DNA from: Ectobacillus funiculus
GTDB lineage: Bacteria; Bacillota; Bacilli; Bacillales; Bacillaceae_G
Direction: 5' to 3'
Assembly (NCBI RefSeq): GCF_004138295.1
Contig: NZ_SCFM01000016.1
Location: 1-64,000 of the forward strand
DNA length: 64,000 nt
The translations under genes were made by a program, and so were the position numbers. The notes under the pieces are model-generated. The model worked only from the letters and a program-made list of their open reading frames with translations. It was not told the DNA's origin and did not search any database. Of this stretch, positions 1 through 8,745 are shown one piece after another. Each line of letters starts with the position of its first letter. Position 1 is the stretch's first letter.

Positions 1-438
1 ATCGTAATGGGTATTATTTCACATATCATGTTAAGCCAAATGAGATTTGGTAAGTACACATACGCAATCGGCGGGAATGAACAAGCTGCACGTATTTGCG
101 GGATTCCAGTCGATCGCTACAAAATTATGATTTTCACATACGCAGGTCTTTTAGCAGGTATTGCAGGTTTGATGTTAACAGCGCGTATTTCTGCGGGACA
201 GCCAAGTCTTGGATTAATGTATGAATTGGATGCAATCGCTGCTGCGGTTATCGGCGGAACAAGCTTAAATGGCGGAATTGGTACGATTCCAGGAACAATG
301 ATTGGTGCTTTGATTATCGGGGTTCTAAACAATGGACTTGATTTAATGAACGTATCTTCTTACTGGCAGCAGATTTTAAAGGGAGCGATCATCGTAGCAG
401 CAGTACTTCTTGACTCTCGTAAAAACAAAAAATCTTAA
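1..438 (+). CDS. rbsC: Ribose/monosaccharide ABC transporter permease, C-terminal part (cut by window edge)
   Basis: Membrane permease of a ribose-type sugar ABC importer. The frame is open to base 1, so only about the last 145 of roughly 310-320 residues are present. The segment carries the family-typical stretch [12 protein letters not shown] followed by the cytoplasmic loop and the last membrane helices, with the conserved [14 protein letters not shown] region and a basic tail ending in KKS. In Bacillus, rbsC is followed by rbsB; here no binding-protein gene follows. A repeat and a hairpin come next, so rbsB is missing or displaced. A distant binding-protein gene lies at 60937-61890 but is not obviously its partner. 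Family assignment is strong; the substrate (ribose) is inferred. Confidence 0.85.
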   Translation: MVMGIISHIMLSQMRFGKYTYAIGGNEQAARICGIPVDRYKIMIFTYAGLLAGIAGLMLTARISAGQPSLGLMYELDAIAAAVIGGTSLNGGIGTIPGTMIGALIIGVLNNGLDLMNVSSYWQQILKGAIIVAAVLLDSRKNKKS

Positions 439-489
439 AAAGTTGTAGGCGAACTCTACGAAAAAATCTATTTTATAAGTTGAAAAGTG

Positions 490-625
490 GCAGGGCTCGC
501 CGATTGGCGAGCCCTGACCTTGGGCGGAGACAGAGGCGTAGTTGCCCTTATACTGTATTCCTAAAGTTTCTTACTACGTCGAATGGTCTCCTAGCTAGAA
601 ATGTATACTTTCTTACAGTGTAAAT
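490..625 (-). repeat. Dispersed palindromic intergenic repeat, family A, copy 1 (inverted)
   Basis: About 135 bp that recurs at 11609-11736, 15528-15618 and 18016-18143. Read on the minus strand it has an opening block ACTGTAAGAAAGTATA, a middle block containing GACGTAG, the block TTTAGGAATACAGTATAAG, the block CAACTACGCCTCTG, and a closing hairpin. The closing hairpin here is a perfect 11-bp stem (492-502 with 507-517, loop GATT). The two ends of the first 60 bp are imperfectly self-complementary. Apart from this and the hairpin at 650-690, nothing else is seen in 439-881. Confidence 0.8.
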
Positions 626-649
626 AAATTCAATACCCGTGTGTAATAA

Positions 650-690
650 AAATCAGCCAAGTGCTTTTTCAAAGAAGCCTTGGCTGATTT
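650..690 (-). terminator. Hairpin, probable intrinsic terminator
   Basis: A perfect 12-bp stem (650-661 with 679-690) is followed on the minus strand by TTTTTATT. It would end transcripts coming from the aldo/keto reductase gene, although it lies about 190 bp beyond that gene's stop codon. Confidence 0.5.
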
Positions 691-881
691 CGTATGTATT
701 CTCTCCTTGGATAATCGCAGTTGATAAGAATCAGTGTATTCTGTAGTGATGCAAGAATTACAAGGAAAAAAGCAAACCTTCTGGCACACAAATAAGAAAA
801 CAGAAGTATCTGTATAACTAACACTATTCATTTTTGCAAACGATCATTGTATTTACACCAGAACCGTTTTACTTGCAATTG

Positions 882-1724
882 TTAAAATTCTTCATAAGTA
901 GCAGGATCTTGATTGTTAATTCTACCATCTGGACGAGTTAATTCTGCGATCATACTCATTTCCGTTTCAGTTAGGGAAAAATCAAAAATTGAGATATTCT
1001 CAAGTTGTCGTTCAGGAGATGAAGATTTAGGAATTGAGATTGCCCCTAGCTGATAGTGCCAACGTAAAATAACTTGTGAAATCGTCTTGTTATGATAGTC
1101 AGCAATCCTTCCAAGCGTTTCATTTCGTAGAACGGCACTTGCACGAGCTAATGGACTCCAGGACTCTATTGTAATGTTGTTCTCTTCGTGCCATATTCTT
1201 TGTTGTTCCTGGTTAAAGAATGGGTGTAATTCTATTTGGTTTATGCTTGGCTTCGTGCCAGTTTCTTTTTCTAAACGTTCTATATGTTCAGGTAAGAAAT
1301 TACAAACACCAATTGAACGAATCAGCCCCGATTTTTTAGCGTCAAGTAATGCTTGCCAAGCTTCTACATATTTATCCTGCTTAGGATTAGGCCAATGAAT
1401 AAGGTATAAATCATAATAATCTAGATTTGCACGATATAAGGATTCTTGAATGGTAGTAACCGCTTTATCGTACGCTTGATAACGACCTGGTAATTTGGAG
1501 GTAATTCTTAATTCCTCACGTGGAATCGAACTTCGCCGAACAGCTTCACCTACAGTCCCTTCATTTTCATAATTATAAGCAGTATCAATTAGTCGATAAC
1601 CTGCATCAATTGCGCTAGTTATAGCATTGGCACCTGCATTTCCATTCAGGCTATATGTACCAAGACCTATAACTGGTAAAGTAAGGCCATCATTAAGCGT
1701 AATCTCTGGGATTGATATACTCAT
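882..1724 (-). CDS. Aldo/keto reductase family oxidoreductase
   Basis: Cytosolic NADPH-dependent carbonyl reductase of the AKR superfamily, 280 residues, a normal length for the AKR5-type bacterial enzymes (YvgN/YtbE-like). Visible motifs are the N-terminal beta-hairpin, DTAYNYENEG with the catalytic Asp and Tyr, TSKLP with the catalytic Lys, LIHWPNP with the catalytic His, and the cofactor-phosphate motif IPKSSSPER near residue 235. The start ATG at 1724 has a good ribosome binding site (AAAGGAGTG). The gene is convergent with nsrR-side sequence across the 1851-1893 terminator and appears to be monocistronic. Substrate unknown; reduction of glyoxals and other reactive aldehydes is the usual role. 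Confidence 0.92.
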   Translation of the reverse strand: MSISIPEITLNDGLTLPVIGLGTYSLNGNAGANAITSAIDAGYRLIDTAYNYENEGTVGEAVRRSSIPREELRITSKLPGRYQAYDKAVTTIQESLYRANLDYYDLYLIHWPNPKQDKYVEAWQALLDAKKSGLIRSIGVCNFLPEHIERLEKETGTKPSINQIELHPFFNQEQQRIWHEENNITIESWSPLARASAVLRNETLGRIADYHNKTISQVILRWHYQLGAISIPKSSSPERQLENISIFDFSLTETEMSMIAELTRPDGRINNQDPATYEEF

Positions 1725-1850
1725 AATTAATCACTCCTTTTCAGTAATATTTTAAGATTATCATCTGTATGAACAGAAATTCAAATAATTGAACTGCTGT
1801 TGCCTTGTCAGATTTATATAAACGGTAATCGTTAGATTTCTGTACTAACA

Positions 1851-1893
1851 CAATTGAAAAAGCTGTTCATCTTTCCAACAGCTTTTTCAATTG
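1851..1893. terminator. Strong hairpin between nsrR and the aldo/keto reductase gene
   Basis: A perfect 17-bp inverted repeat (1851-1867 with 1877-1893), A-rich on one arm and T-rich on the other, with a 9-base loop. It lies just downstream of the nsrR stop codon on the minus strand and acts as its intrinsic terminator. Confidence 0.8.
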
Positions 1894-1899
1894 TAATCG

Positions 1900-2337
1900 T
1901 CAAGTTTGAAAGTTAAATAGTTCTAAAAGCCCATCCTGTGTGACAATATCGGCAAGCGTATATTGATCTAGTACATTTAGATAAGCCTGAAGTGCATCAT
2001 GTAGAATATGTTTTAATCGGCACGTGGGACTCAAAATACAAGAGTTTTTTTCAGCATTAAAGCATTCCACCAGATGGAAATCTTCCTCGGTCTTACGAAT
2101 GACAGCTCCTATGTTAATTTGATCTGGTTTTAATGCAAGACGAATTCCGCCGTTTCGGCCTCTTATCGTTTCAATAAAGCCAAGCTTACCAAGTTCATGG
2201 ATCACTTTCATGAGATGGTTTTTGGAGATGGTATATTTATCGGCGATATCCTTAATATTTGCAAGTTGGTCATTATTTTGCATTGCTAAATAAATCAGAA
2301 CCCTTAAGGAATAGTCAGTATATTGTGTTAGGCGCAT
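1900..2337 (-). CDS. nsrR: Nitric-oxide-sensing Rrf2-family repressor NsrR
   Basis: Winged-helix repressor of the nitrosative stress response carrying an NO-sensitive iron-sulfur cluster. The N-terminus MRLTQYTDYSLRVLIYLA and the central RGRNGGIRLA wing are typical of NsrR, and three cysteines near residues 90-106 (VECF, NSC, SPTC) match the cluster ligands. A frame extends upstream to a TTG at 2355, but the ATG at 2337 is chosen: it has the AGAGGT Shine-Dalgarno at the proper distance and gives the family's N-terminus. It diverges from hmp, its classic target, and the two operators at 2466-2535 sit between them. Length 145 residues, normal. Confidence 0.92.
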   Translation of the reverse strand: MRLTQYTDYSLRVLIYLAMQNNDQLANIKDIADKYTISKNHLMKVIHELGKLGFIETIRGRNGGIRLALKPDQINIGAVIRKTEEDFHLVECFNAEKNSCILSPTCRLKHILHDALQAYLNVLDQYTLADIVTQDGLLELFNFQT

Positions 2338-2465
2338 TGCCTCGACCTCTTTCAAAACAGCATGTAATTACTTTTATCTTACTATATTTTTTTAGGAATA
2401 CAAAAGGGAGATACCCATTACCAAGTTATAAGTTTGAAAAAAAGCAAATTATGTCTAATTTGTTA

Positions 2466-2535
2466 AAGATGTATTTTAAATATTGCTTTTAAGTAAGGTT
2501 ATCACTATGATAAAGATATATTTAAAATACATCTT
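2466..2535 (+). promoter_or_regulatory. hmp promoter bracketed by two NsrR-like operators
   Basis: Site 1 (2466-2485) and site 2 (2513-2535) each contain an AAGATRTATTTTAAA-type half; site 2 is a near-perfect dyad centred on TTTAAAA with AAGAT and ATCTT arms. This resembles the known Bacillus NsrR operator. Between them lies a sigma-A promoter TTGCTT (2483-2488), 17-bp spacer, TATGAT (2506-2511). Repressor at either site would block polymerase. Confidence 0.75.
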
Positions 2536-2576
2536 TAAATGAGTCATAAAAAAACAGACACATGGAGGTTATCGCT

Positions 2577-3815
2577 ATGTTAAGCGCAAAAACAATTGAG
2601 ACAATTAAAGCGACCGTTCCCGCATTAGAAATTTATGGAGAAGCAATTACGAAGCGTTTTTATGAAATGATGTTTACGAATCATCCTGAACTTTTAAACA
2701 TCTTTAATCATATGAATCAAAAGCAAGGGAGACAACAAGGAGCGCTTGCAAATACTGTATATGCAGCAGCCCAGCATATTGATAAGCTGGAACAAATCAT
2801 TCCTGTTGTTAAGCAAATTGCACACAAGCATCGCAGCCTCGGTGTAAAACCAGAACATTATCCTATTGTTGGTGAGCATTTATTATTAGCAATTAAGGAC
2901 GTATTGGGTGATGCGGCAACAGATGAAATCATTGATGCATGGGGTGAAGCATACGGTGTCATTGCTCAGGCATTTATTAGTATAGAAAAAGAAATGTATG
3001 ATGAAGCAGAACAGCAAGAAGGCGGATGGGCAGGATTCAGAACCTTTGTTGTGGACAAAAAGGTAACAGAAAGCACGGCTATCACATCATTTTATCTAAA
3101 GCCGCAAGACAATCAACTTCTTCCTTCATTTCTGCCTGGGCAGTATACTAGTGTCAAAATAAGTGACCCAGGAGAACAGTATACACATATCCGCCAATAC
3201 AGTCTATCAGATGCACCAGGGAAAGACTATTACCGGATCAGTGTAAAGCGTGAGTGTGGAAACAACTACCCTGATGGAAAAGTGTCCAATTACCTTTATA
3301 ATCAAATAAAAGAAGGAGATACATTGGAAATAAGCGCTCCTGCGGGTGACTTTACATTAAATATGGATACTACTATACCTGTTATTTTAATCAGCGGTGG
3401 AGTTGGCTTAACGCCAATGGTAAGTATGCTGAATACAGTTGCAGAAAAGCAACCTGAACGTGATGTAACATTTATTCACGCAGCCATTAATGGAGAACAC
3501 CATGCACTGCGTGATTCTGTTGAAAAGTTGACACAGGAAAAGAAACATGTAAAATCCTTTATCTGCTATGAGGCGCCAACGGAAAAAGATCGTGCAGCGG
3601 GCAATTACGACAAGGAAGGCTACATCGATCTTCCATGGTTAAAAGAAGTGCTGCAATCAAATGAAGCTGATTTTTACTTCTGTGGACCACTTCCATTTAT
3701 GAAAACTATTCGCAGTGCACTTTTAGAGTGGGGAGTACCGCAAAATCGAATTCATTTCGAATTTTTCGGACCTGCTGTGGATTTAGATAAGAAAGAAGAA
3801 GTAACTCAAAATTAA
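2577..3815 (+). CDS. hmp: Flavohemoprotein (nitric oxide dioxygenase)
   Basis: Converts nitric oxide and oxygen to nitrate using NAD(P)H; cytosolic. Three domains are visible: a globin domain (residues 1-140) with the proximal-histidine region KHRSLGVKPEHYPIVGEHL and the distal Tyr in YGEAITKRFYEMMF; an FAD domain with RQYSLSDAPG; and an NAD domain with ISGGVGLTPM and FCGPLPFM. Length is 412 residues, usual for Hmp. The ATG at 2577 is preferred over an in-frame ATG at 2562 because the latter overlaps the Shine-Dalgarno GGAGGT itself. Divergent from nsrR, with NsrR-like operators upstream. Confidence 0.95.
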   Translation: MLSAKTIETIKATVPALEIYGEAITKRFYEMMFTNHPELLNIFNHMNQKQGRQQGALANTVYAAAQHIDKLEQIIPVVKQIAHKHRSLGVKPEHYPIVGEHLLLAIKDVLGDAATDEIIDAWGEAYGVIAQAFISIEKEMYDEAEQQEGGWAGFRTFVVDKKVTESTAITSFYLKPQDNQLLPSFLPGQYTSVKISDPGEQYTHIRQYSLSDAPGKDYYRISVKRECGNNYPDGKVSNYLYNQIKEGDTLEISAPAGDFTLNMDTTIPVILISGGVGLTPMVSMLNTVAEKQPERDVTFIHAAINGEHHALRDSVEKLTQEKKHVKSFICYEAPTEKDRAAGNYDKEGYIDLPWLKEVLQSNEADFYFCGPLPFMKTIRSALLEWGVPQNRIHFEFFGPAVDLDKKEEVTQN

Positions 3816-3914
3816 AGCGAAAGATAGAACTGGAAGAAAGCTAGATTTTTTAGGTTGCTTGTATCTATTAACAGGAGGCGTGTTGAACGGTTAGTTAATA
3901 GAAGGGGAACGAGG

Positions 3915-3961
3915 AAGCTAAGTGTAGGACTCATCAGAGTGCCTATGCTTAGCTTTTTTTA
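3915..3961 (+). terminator. hmp terminator
   Basis: A 14-bp stem with two non-Watson-Crick positions (3915-3928 with 3942-3955) followed by a T run. About 100 bp after hmp. Confidence 0.7.
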
Positions 3962-4031
3962 CTGTTTCTAGTTGAAATCAACAAAACTAATGTACACCTA
4001 TAGGAAATAGTTTACATTCAACACAAAAAAT

Positions 4032-4058
4032 CCGTGTTCCAATAAGAAAGGAACACGG
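4032..4058 (-). terminator. Hairpin, possible minus-strand terminator
   Basis: Perfect 9-bp stem CCGTGTTCC / GGAACACGG with a 9-base loop, followed on the minus strand by ATTTTTTGTG. No convincing minus-strand gene lies just above it, so its role is unclear. Confidence 0.4.
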
Positions 4059-4083
4059 TCATACAAATTAGGAGGAAGGTCTT

Positions 4084-4176
4084 ATGGAATACCTCAAACT
4101 TCTCCTTCATACGCTGTATGTAGCAAAGACAAGCAGAGGGAAGGATGAAACAAGCGATTTCTCCCTATCAAATTGA
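4084..4176 (+). CDS. Putative 30-residue ORF with a strong ribosome binding site
   Basis: An ATG at 4084 is preceded by AGGAGGAAGGTCTT, one of the best Shine-Dalgarno sequences in the window, and starts MEYLKLLLHTLYVAKTS. The frame overlaps the next small ORF (4145-4294) by 32 bp, which could couple their translation. No family is recognised. Reported mainly because such a strong ribosome binding site is unlikely to be idle; the product could also be a leader peptide or the remnant of a decayed gene. Confidence 0.35.
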   Translation: MEYLKLLLHTLYVAKTSRGKDETSDFSLSN

Positions 4177-4294
4177 ATACAAGATGACCATGGGAAATCG
4201 AGTTGTAGGTGAATGTACAGCACATGTCTTTTCTGAATTCCTTGTTATAGAAAAAGTTAAACAGGAATTGTTTTGGTTTTGCAACATCCATTGA
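4145..4294 (+). CDS. Putative 49-residue ORF
   Basis: ATG at 4145 preceded by GAGGGAAGG. The product begins MKQAISPYQIEYKMTMG and has mixed, protein-like composition with no membrane segment. It overlaps the 30-residue ORF upstream and ends about 90 bp before the amino-acid permease gene. No recognised family. Either a small gene or a decayed fragment. Confidence 0.3.
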   Translation: MKQAISPYQIEYKMTMGNRVVGECTAHVFSEFLVIEKVKQELFWFCNIH

Positions 4295-4384
4295 ATTACT
4301 TTACTATGAAAAAATGTTATAATTATTTTTCATAACTATATATGAATAGAACTTTGTATCGATTTAGTGTAGGAGAGGTGAATC

Positions 4385-5785
4385 ATGGTTAAGAACACAC
4401 AAAACAAAGAACTTCAGAGGGGATTAGAGGAAAGGCATATTACCCTAATGTCTTTAGGGGCTGCGATTGGGGTCGGCTTATTTCTTGGTTCGTCTACGGC
4501 CATACAGACAGCAGGGCCGGGAATATTAGTCGTATATGCCATCGCTGGACTTATTATGTTTTTTATTATGAGAGCCCTTGGGGAAATGGCGATCCAAAAG
4601 CCTGTTGCCGGTTCCTTCAGCCAATATTCGCATGATTATTTAGGACCACTTGCGGGGTACTTAACTGGATGGACCTATTGGTTTTTATGGATTGCCACCT
4701 GTATGGCTGAAATTACAGCTGTAGGTATTTATATGCAATACTGGATTCCTGACATCCCGCGCTGGCTTTGGTCGTTAGCCGCACTATTGCTAATGTCATT
4801 AGTCAACTTCCTTGCTGTAAAAGCCTATGGTGAATTGGAGTTCTGGTTTGCCCTTATCAAAATCGTCACAATTATTTTAATGATTGTGTCCGGTGCTGGA
4901 ATGATTATTTTTGGTTTTGGAAATGGCGGGATTGCGACTGGCATTCATAACCTTTGGAGCCACGGAGGATTTTTCCCGCACGGTATAAACGGACTGTTAA
5001 TGTCGATGCAAATGGTCATGTTTGCCTACCTTGGAATTGAAATGATTGGCGTCACTGCCGGGGAAGTTAAAAACCCGCAGAAAAACCTAGCTAAAGCCAT
5101 TGATAATGTGTTCTGGCGGATTCTTATCTTCTATGTGGGTGCATTATTTGTAATTATGTCCATTTACCCCTGGAATGAAATCGGCTCAAAAGGTAGTCCG
5201 TTTGTGTTGACCTTTGAACAACTTGGGATTCCAGCTGCAGCAGGCATCATCAACTTTGTTGTTTTAACAGCCGCACTTTCATCTTGTAACAGTGGAATTT
5301 TTAGTACGGCGAGAATGCTGTTTAACCTTGCTGAAAATGGAGATGCACCCAAAAAATTAGGGAGAGTAACAAAAAATGGCATCCCAGGATTCGCTGTTAT
5401 TTGTTCAGCCGTTGTTTTATTGATGGGTGTTCTATTAAATTATGTTGTGCCAGCCAAGGTATTCACATGGGTAACGAGTATTGCCACATTTGCAGCTATT
5501 TGGACATGGGGAATTATTTTACTATCACAGATAGCTTACCGCAAAAACTTAAATTCTAGTGAGAAGAAAACGTTGAAATATAAGGTTCCTTTTTTCCCAT
5601 TGTCATCGTATATTTCGCTCGTGTTTTTAGCCTTTGTTCTTGTCGTGATGGCTATTAGCCCAGATACACGAATTGCCTTATATGTTGGCCCATCTTGGAT
5701 CATACTTTTAATTGCTTTTTACTTTTTAACCGGCTTACATAAAAAGAATTCAAAGGATAGAATAAAGGAAGAGCATATCAGCTAA
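4385..5785 (+). CDS. Amino-acid permease of the APC superfamily
   Basis: Proton-coupled amino-acid importer of the AAT subfamily, 466 residues with about 12 membrane helices. The N-terminal signature RGLEERHITLMSLGAAIGVG is the substrate-binding helix-1 motif, and the loop GEVKNPQKNLAKAI is the conserved cytoplasmic segment. The protein resembles the YbxG/ProY/GabP group of Bacillus; substrate specificity cannot be read from the sequence. Start ATG with GGAGAGGTGAATC. Monocistronic, ending at the 5861-5907 terminator. Being near D-serine dehydratase it might import a serine-like substrate, but there is no direct evidence. Confidence 0.88.
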   Translation: MVKNTQNKELQRGLEERHITLMSLGAAIGVGLFLGSSTAIQTAGPGILVVYAIAGLIMFFIMRALGEMAIQKPVAGSFSQYSHDYLGPLAGYLTGWTYWFLWIATCMAEITAVGIYMQYWIPDIPRWLWSLAALLLMSLVNFLAVKAYGELEFWFALIKIVTIILMIVSGAGMIIFGFGNGGIATGIHNLWSHGGFFPHGINGLLMSMQMVMFAYLGIEMIGVTAGEVKNPQKNLAKAIDNVFWRILIFYVGALFVIMSIYPWNEIGSKGSPFVLTFEQLGIPAAAGIINFVVLTAALSSCNSGIFSTARMLFNLAENGDAPKKLGRVTKNGIPGFAVICSAVVLLMGVLLNYVVPAKVFTWVTSIATFAAIWTWGIILLSQIAYRKNLNSSEKKTLKYKVPFFPLSSYISLVFLAFVLVVMAISPDTRIALYVGPSWIILLIAFYFLTGLHKKNSKDRIKEEHIS

Positions 5786-5860
5786 GCAGCAAGGAGGATT
5801 TATTGGGGCTGCTGACAAGCTAAATTGCCGAACACTAAGGCACAAAATATAGTAATAACA

Positions 5861-5907
5861 AAGAAGATGAACCACTATCCTGTAGTGATTCGTCTTCTTT
5901 TGCTTTT
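5861..5907 (+). terminator. Permease terminator
   Basis: Long stem AAGAAGATGAACCACTA pairing with the arm at 5883-5899 (two G-T pairs), followed by TTTGCTTTT. Confidence 0.75.
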
Positions 5908-5982
5908 GGTCTTTATTTGTCAACATCCCCTAGGGGGTTGCCTTTTTATATAGTTTTTGGTAATCGGCATTAGTAGATTTAT

Positions 5983-6099
5983 TTAGAAAGTATTTGTATT
6001 GTTACTTTTGTAGTAAGTCCCTTTGTGGTCTATGACAGCTATTCTGTCTGGGGCTGCCTGTTGGTATAACATTCGAAAGCGGAAGTCATCTTTTAACAA
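5983..6099 (-). CDS. Putative 38-residue ORF behind the acetyltransferase gene
   Basis: Frame opening at a TTG (6099) four bases after the acetyltransferase stop codon, so translation could be coupled; an AAGGAG lies immediately before it, too close to be ideal. The product contains the protein-like stretch DRIAVIDHKGTYYKSNN. No family recognised. Could equally be the end of a decayed gene. Confidence 0.3.
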   Translation of the reverse strand: MLKDDFRFRMLYQQAAPDRIAVIDHKGTYYKSNNTNTF

Positions 6100-6103
6100 C
6101 TCC

Positions 6104-6649
6104 TTACTCGATGGTTCTTAATGGCTTTGCTGGATTTCCTGCTACAATCGTATTAGGAGGTACATCTTTTGTAACGACTGATCCTCCCGCAACAATGGAG
6201 TTATCACCAATCGTAATTCCAGGCAAAATGACACAGTTCCCCCCAATCCATACACTGTTACCGATCCCGATTGGTATCGCATATCCACTCTTATTCCTAT
6301 CTTTAGGTTCTATCGAGTGTCCAGCGGTATAAATTCCAACATTCGGACCTATCATGCAGTCATCGCCAATTCTTACTTCTGCCATATCTAAGATTGTGCA
6401 GTTATATCCAGCGTAGAAGTTCTTACCAACGTGAATGTTATAACCTAAGTCACAGTGAAAATTGTGTTCAATACTAACATTTTCACCTACACTTCCGAAC
6501 AACTCTTGAATAAGGTTTTCTCTTTTTTCAAAGTCCTCAACGTCACTTCTGTTAAATTCCTGAACGAGTTTATGAGCACGAATACTCTTCTGTTTCAATT
6601 CTTCTGTTCCTCTTTGGTACATAATTCTTTCTTTATCTGTTTGAGCCAT
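6104..6649 (-). CDS. maa: Maltose O-acetyltransferase-type hexapeptide acetyltransferase
   Basis: Acetyl-CoA-dependent O-acetyltransferase of the LacA/NodL/Maa family, 181 residues, full length. The N-terminal Mac domain is followed by hexapeptide repeats forming a left-handed beta-helix (IGDDCMIGPNVGIYTAGH, then IGNSVWIGGNCVILPG). The catalytic His is in YTAGH, and the usual C-terminal VVAGNPAKPLR-like end is present as IVAGNPAKPLRTIE. Ribosome binding site TTGGAGACAC. It lies 36 bp behind the XRE-cupin gene in the same orientation, so they form an operon. The acceptor (maltose, other sugar or another hydroxyl) is not determined. Confidence 0.9.
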   Translation of the reverse strand: MAQTDKERIMYQRGTEELKQKSIRAHKLVQEFNRSDVEDFEKRENLIQELFGSVGENVSIEHNFHCDLGYNIHVGKNFYAGYNCTILDMAEVRIGDDCMIGPNVGIYTAGHSIEPKDRNKSGYAIPIGIGNSVWIGGNCVILPGITIGDNSIVAGGSVVTKDVPPNTIVAGNPAKPLRTIE

Positions 6650-6685
6650 ATTGTGTCTCCAATCTTATTAAAATTAGACTCTTAT

Positions 6686-7231
6686 CTAAAAAGCTGGTGG
6701 AGTTACTGAAAAAAGTATAGCAGCATTTTTATCAAAGTTATTTTCCCATTTATGCTTCATATGTGCTGGTATTTTTACACTGTCACCAGATTCTAATATG
6801 AATTCCTCATCATTTAAAAACACTTTAATTTTACCTTCTAATACATAAGCAACTTCTTCTCCTTTATGCCCCAACAGTTTCTCGGATGAAGCTGTGTTCG
6901 GTGGGAAATTCATAATGGCTGCTGCAAGGTTTCCAGTAAAATCAGGCGAAACGAGCTCATAAGATAAGTTTTCAATGATCATTTTCTTTCGGCTATTCGA
7001 TCTAACAACTAAATTCATCGTGTTGGTTTCTTCAATGAAGAAACTAAATGTAGGAACATCTAGGGATTTCGCTAAAGTTTTAAGGGTTTGAATAGAAGGG
7101 TTTGCTAAGCCACGTTCAATCTGGCTTAACATTGAAGGTGTTATTTCAGCTAACTTTGCTAGTTCTCTAATACTTAAATCTTTAGTTTTCCTATACTTTT
7201 CAACCTTCTTACCAATATCTATATTTTCCAT
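6686..7231 (-). CDS. XRE-family regulator with C-terminal cupin sensor domain
   Basis: DNA-binding regulator of 181 residues. The N-terminal helix-turn-helix (SIRELAKLAEITPSMLSQIE) occupies about residues 18-40, and a cupin_2 domain (about 110-175) binds an unknown small ligand. Start ATG with AAGGAGTGCAT. It is divergent from D-serine dehydratase with two matching palindromes in between (7257-7273, 7310-7326). Members of this family typically regulate amino-acid or polyamine catabolic genes next door, so control of dsdA and itself is the natural inference. Confidence 0.88.
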   Translation of the reverse strand: MENIDIGKKVEKYRKTKDLSIRELAKLAEITPSMLSQIERGLANPSIQTLKTLAKSLDVPTFSFFIEETNTMNLVVRSNSRKKMIIENLSYELVSPDFTGNLAAAIMNFPPNTASSEKLLGHKGEEVAYVLEGKIKVFLNDEEFILESGDSVKIPAHMKHKWENNFDKNAAILFSVTPPAF

Positions 7232-7256
7232 TGCTATGCACTCCTTGATAAAGAAC

Positions 7257-7326
7257 GTTAATTTTAATTTAACATCTTTAAATAAAACTTAACAACTTAA
7301 ACGGTTTGTGTTAAATTTTATTTAAC
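7257..7326. promoter_or_regulatory. Pair of 17-bp palindromic operators between the XRE-cupin gene and dsdA
   Basis: GTTAATTTTAATTTAAC at 7257-7273 and GTTAAATTTTATTTAAC at 7310-7326 share GTTAA-N7-TTAAC and are 53 bp apart centre to centre, about five helical turns. One lies just before the XRE-cupin start and the other 35 bp upstream of a TATAAT (7362-7367) that could serve as the -10 of dsdA. Confidence 0.6.
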
Positions 7327-7392
7327 GTTTGTTTAATTAGATTTTAATTCACCTTGATGGTTATAATCAAGTCGATTAGGAGGATTAACTAA

Positions 7393-8745
7393 ATGAAAGA
7401 GATTGAATGCAGAAATCTACAAACATTAAAAGACCACTATCCTTTACTAAACAAACTCATTTCGATGGAAGAAATATTGTGGTTAAATCCTAATGTTAAA
7501 AAATATAAAACAGGAATCGGAAATTCTCCCCTTACTCAAGATAATGTAGAGGATGCAGAGGAAAGATTGAAACGTTTTGCTCCATATATCGCAAGGGTCT
7601 TCCCAGAAACAAAAAAGCTGAATGGGATAATAGAATCTCCTTTAGTGAAAATTCCTTCCATGAAACAATCCTTAGAACAGAATTATCAACAGCCTATATT
7701 AGGTGAGTTATTGCTTAAGTGTGATAGTCACCTTCCTATATCAGGGTCTATAAAAGCAAGAGGCGGGATTTATGAAGTTCTCAAACATGCCGAAGAATTA
7801 GCTCTTCAACATCAATTGTTGACAATTCAAGATGACTATTCAATTTTAGATAGCGATAGGTTTCGAACATTCTTCTCACAATATTCAATCGCAGTAGGTT
7901 CGACTGGGAATTTAGGACTTAGTATAGGCATCATGAGTGCAAAGTTAGGTTTTAATGTGACTGTTCATATGTCTGCTGATGCAAAACAATGGAAAAAAGA
8001 CTTGCTTCGAGGAAAGAATGTTCATGTCATTGAATATGAAGCGGATTATAGTAAAGCAGTGGAGGAAGGTCGAATCCAAGCAGATGGGGACCCTACATGT
8101 TATTTTGTGGATGATGAGAATTCTCATGACTTATTTTTAGGATACGCCGTGGCAGCATCTCGATTAAAAAAACAATTAGAAGAGTTAGAGATAACCATTG
8201 ATGAAAATCATCCTTTATTTGTTTACCTTCCATGTGGAGTAGGCGGTGGTCCTGGCGGTATAGCTTTTGGTTTGAAGTTATTGTATCAAGACCATGTTCA
8301 TTGTTTCTTTGCTGAACCTACCCACTCTCCATGTATGTTACTTGGTTTAATGACCGGACTTCATGATAAGATTTCTGTACAAGAAATTGGTATTGATAAT
8401 GAAACAGACGCTGATGGGCTTGCTGTTGGAAGAGCATCTGGATTTGTGGGTAAAACTATGGAACCGTTTATAAGTGGTAATTATACGATTAGCGATGAAC
8501 AATTGTATAAATTATTAAAGGAACTAGTTGATACAGAGGGGATTCATCTAGAACCTTCAGCACTGGCAGGCATGATAGGACCAATTAAATTATATAAAGA
8601 AGGGGCAGATTATTTACTGAAGCACAATTTAACAGAAAAAATGAGTAAGGGTACGCATATTGTTTGGGGGACTGGTGGAAATATGGTTCCTAAAGAAATG
8701 ATGAAGCAATATTATCAAAAAGGATTGAATGTAACACGGGGTTAG
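7393..8745 (+). CDS. dsdA: D-serine ammonia-lyase (D-serine dehydratase)
   Basis: PLP enzyme converting D-serine to pyruvate and ammonia; cytosolic. The 450-residue length fits DsdA. Visible motifs: [12 protein letters not shown] with the PLP-binding lysine, [10 protein letters not shown] cofactor loop, [14 protein letters not shown] glycine-rich phosphate-binding loop, and the C-terminal [10 protein letters not shown]. Start ATG with TAGGAGGATTAACTAA. Monocistronic, divergent from the XRE-cupin regulator. It probably detoxifies or catabolises D-serine, which interferes with pantothenate and L-serine metabolism. Confidence 0.95.
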   Translation: MKEIECRNLQTLKDHYPLLNKLISMEEILWLNPNVKKYKTGIGNSPLTQDNVEDAEERLKRFAPYIARVFPETKKLNGIIESPLVKIPSMKQSLEQNYQQPILGELLLKCDSHLPISGSIKARGGIYEVLKHAEELALQHQLLTIQDDYSILDSDRFRTFFSQYSIAVGSTGNLGLSIGIMSAKLGFNVTVHMSADAKQWKKDLLRGKNVHVIEYEADYSKAVEEGRIQADGDPTCYFVDDENSHDLFLGYAVAASRLKKQLEELEITIDENHPLFVYLPCGVGGGPGGIAFGLKLLYQDHVHCFFAEPTHSPCMLLGLMTGLHDKISVQEIGIDNETDADGLAVGRASGFVGKTMEPFISGNYTISDEQLYKLLKELVDTEGIHLEPSALAGMIGPIKLYKEGADYLLKHNLTEKMSKGTHIVWGTGGNMVPKEMMKQYYQKGLNVTRG

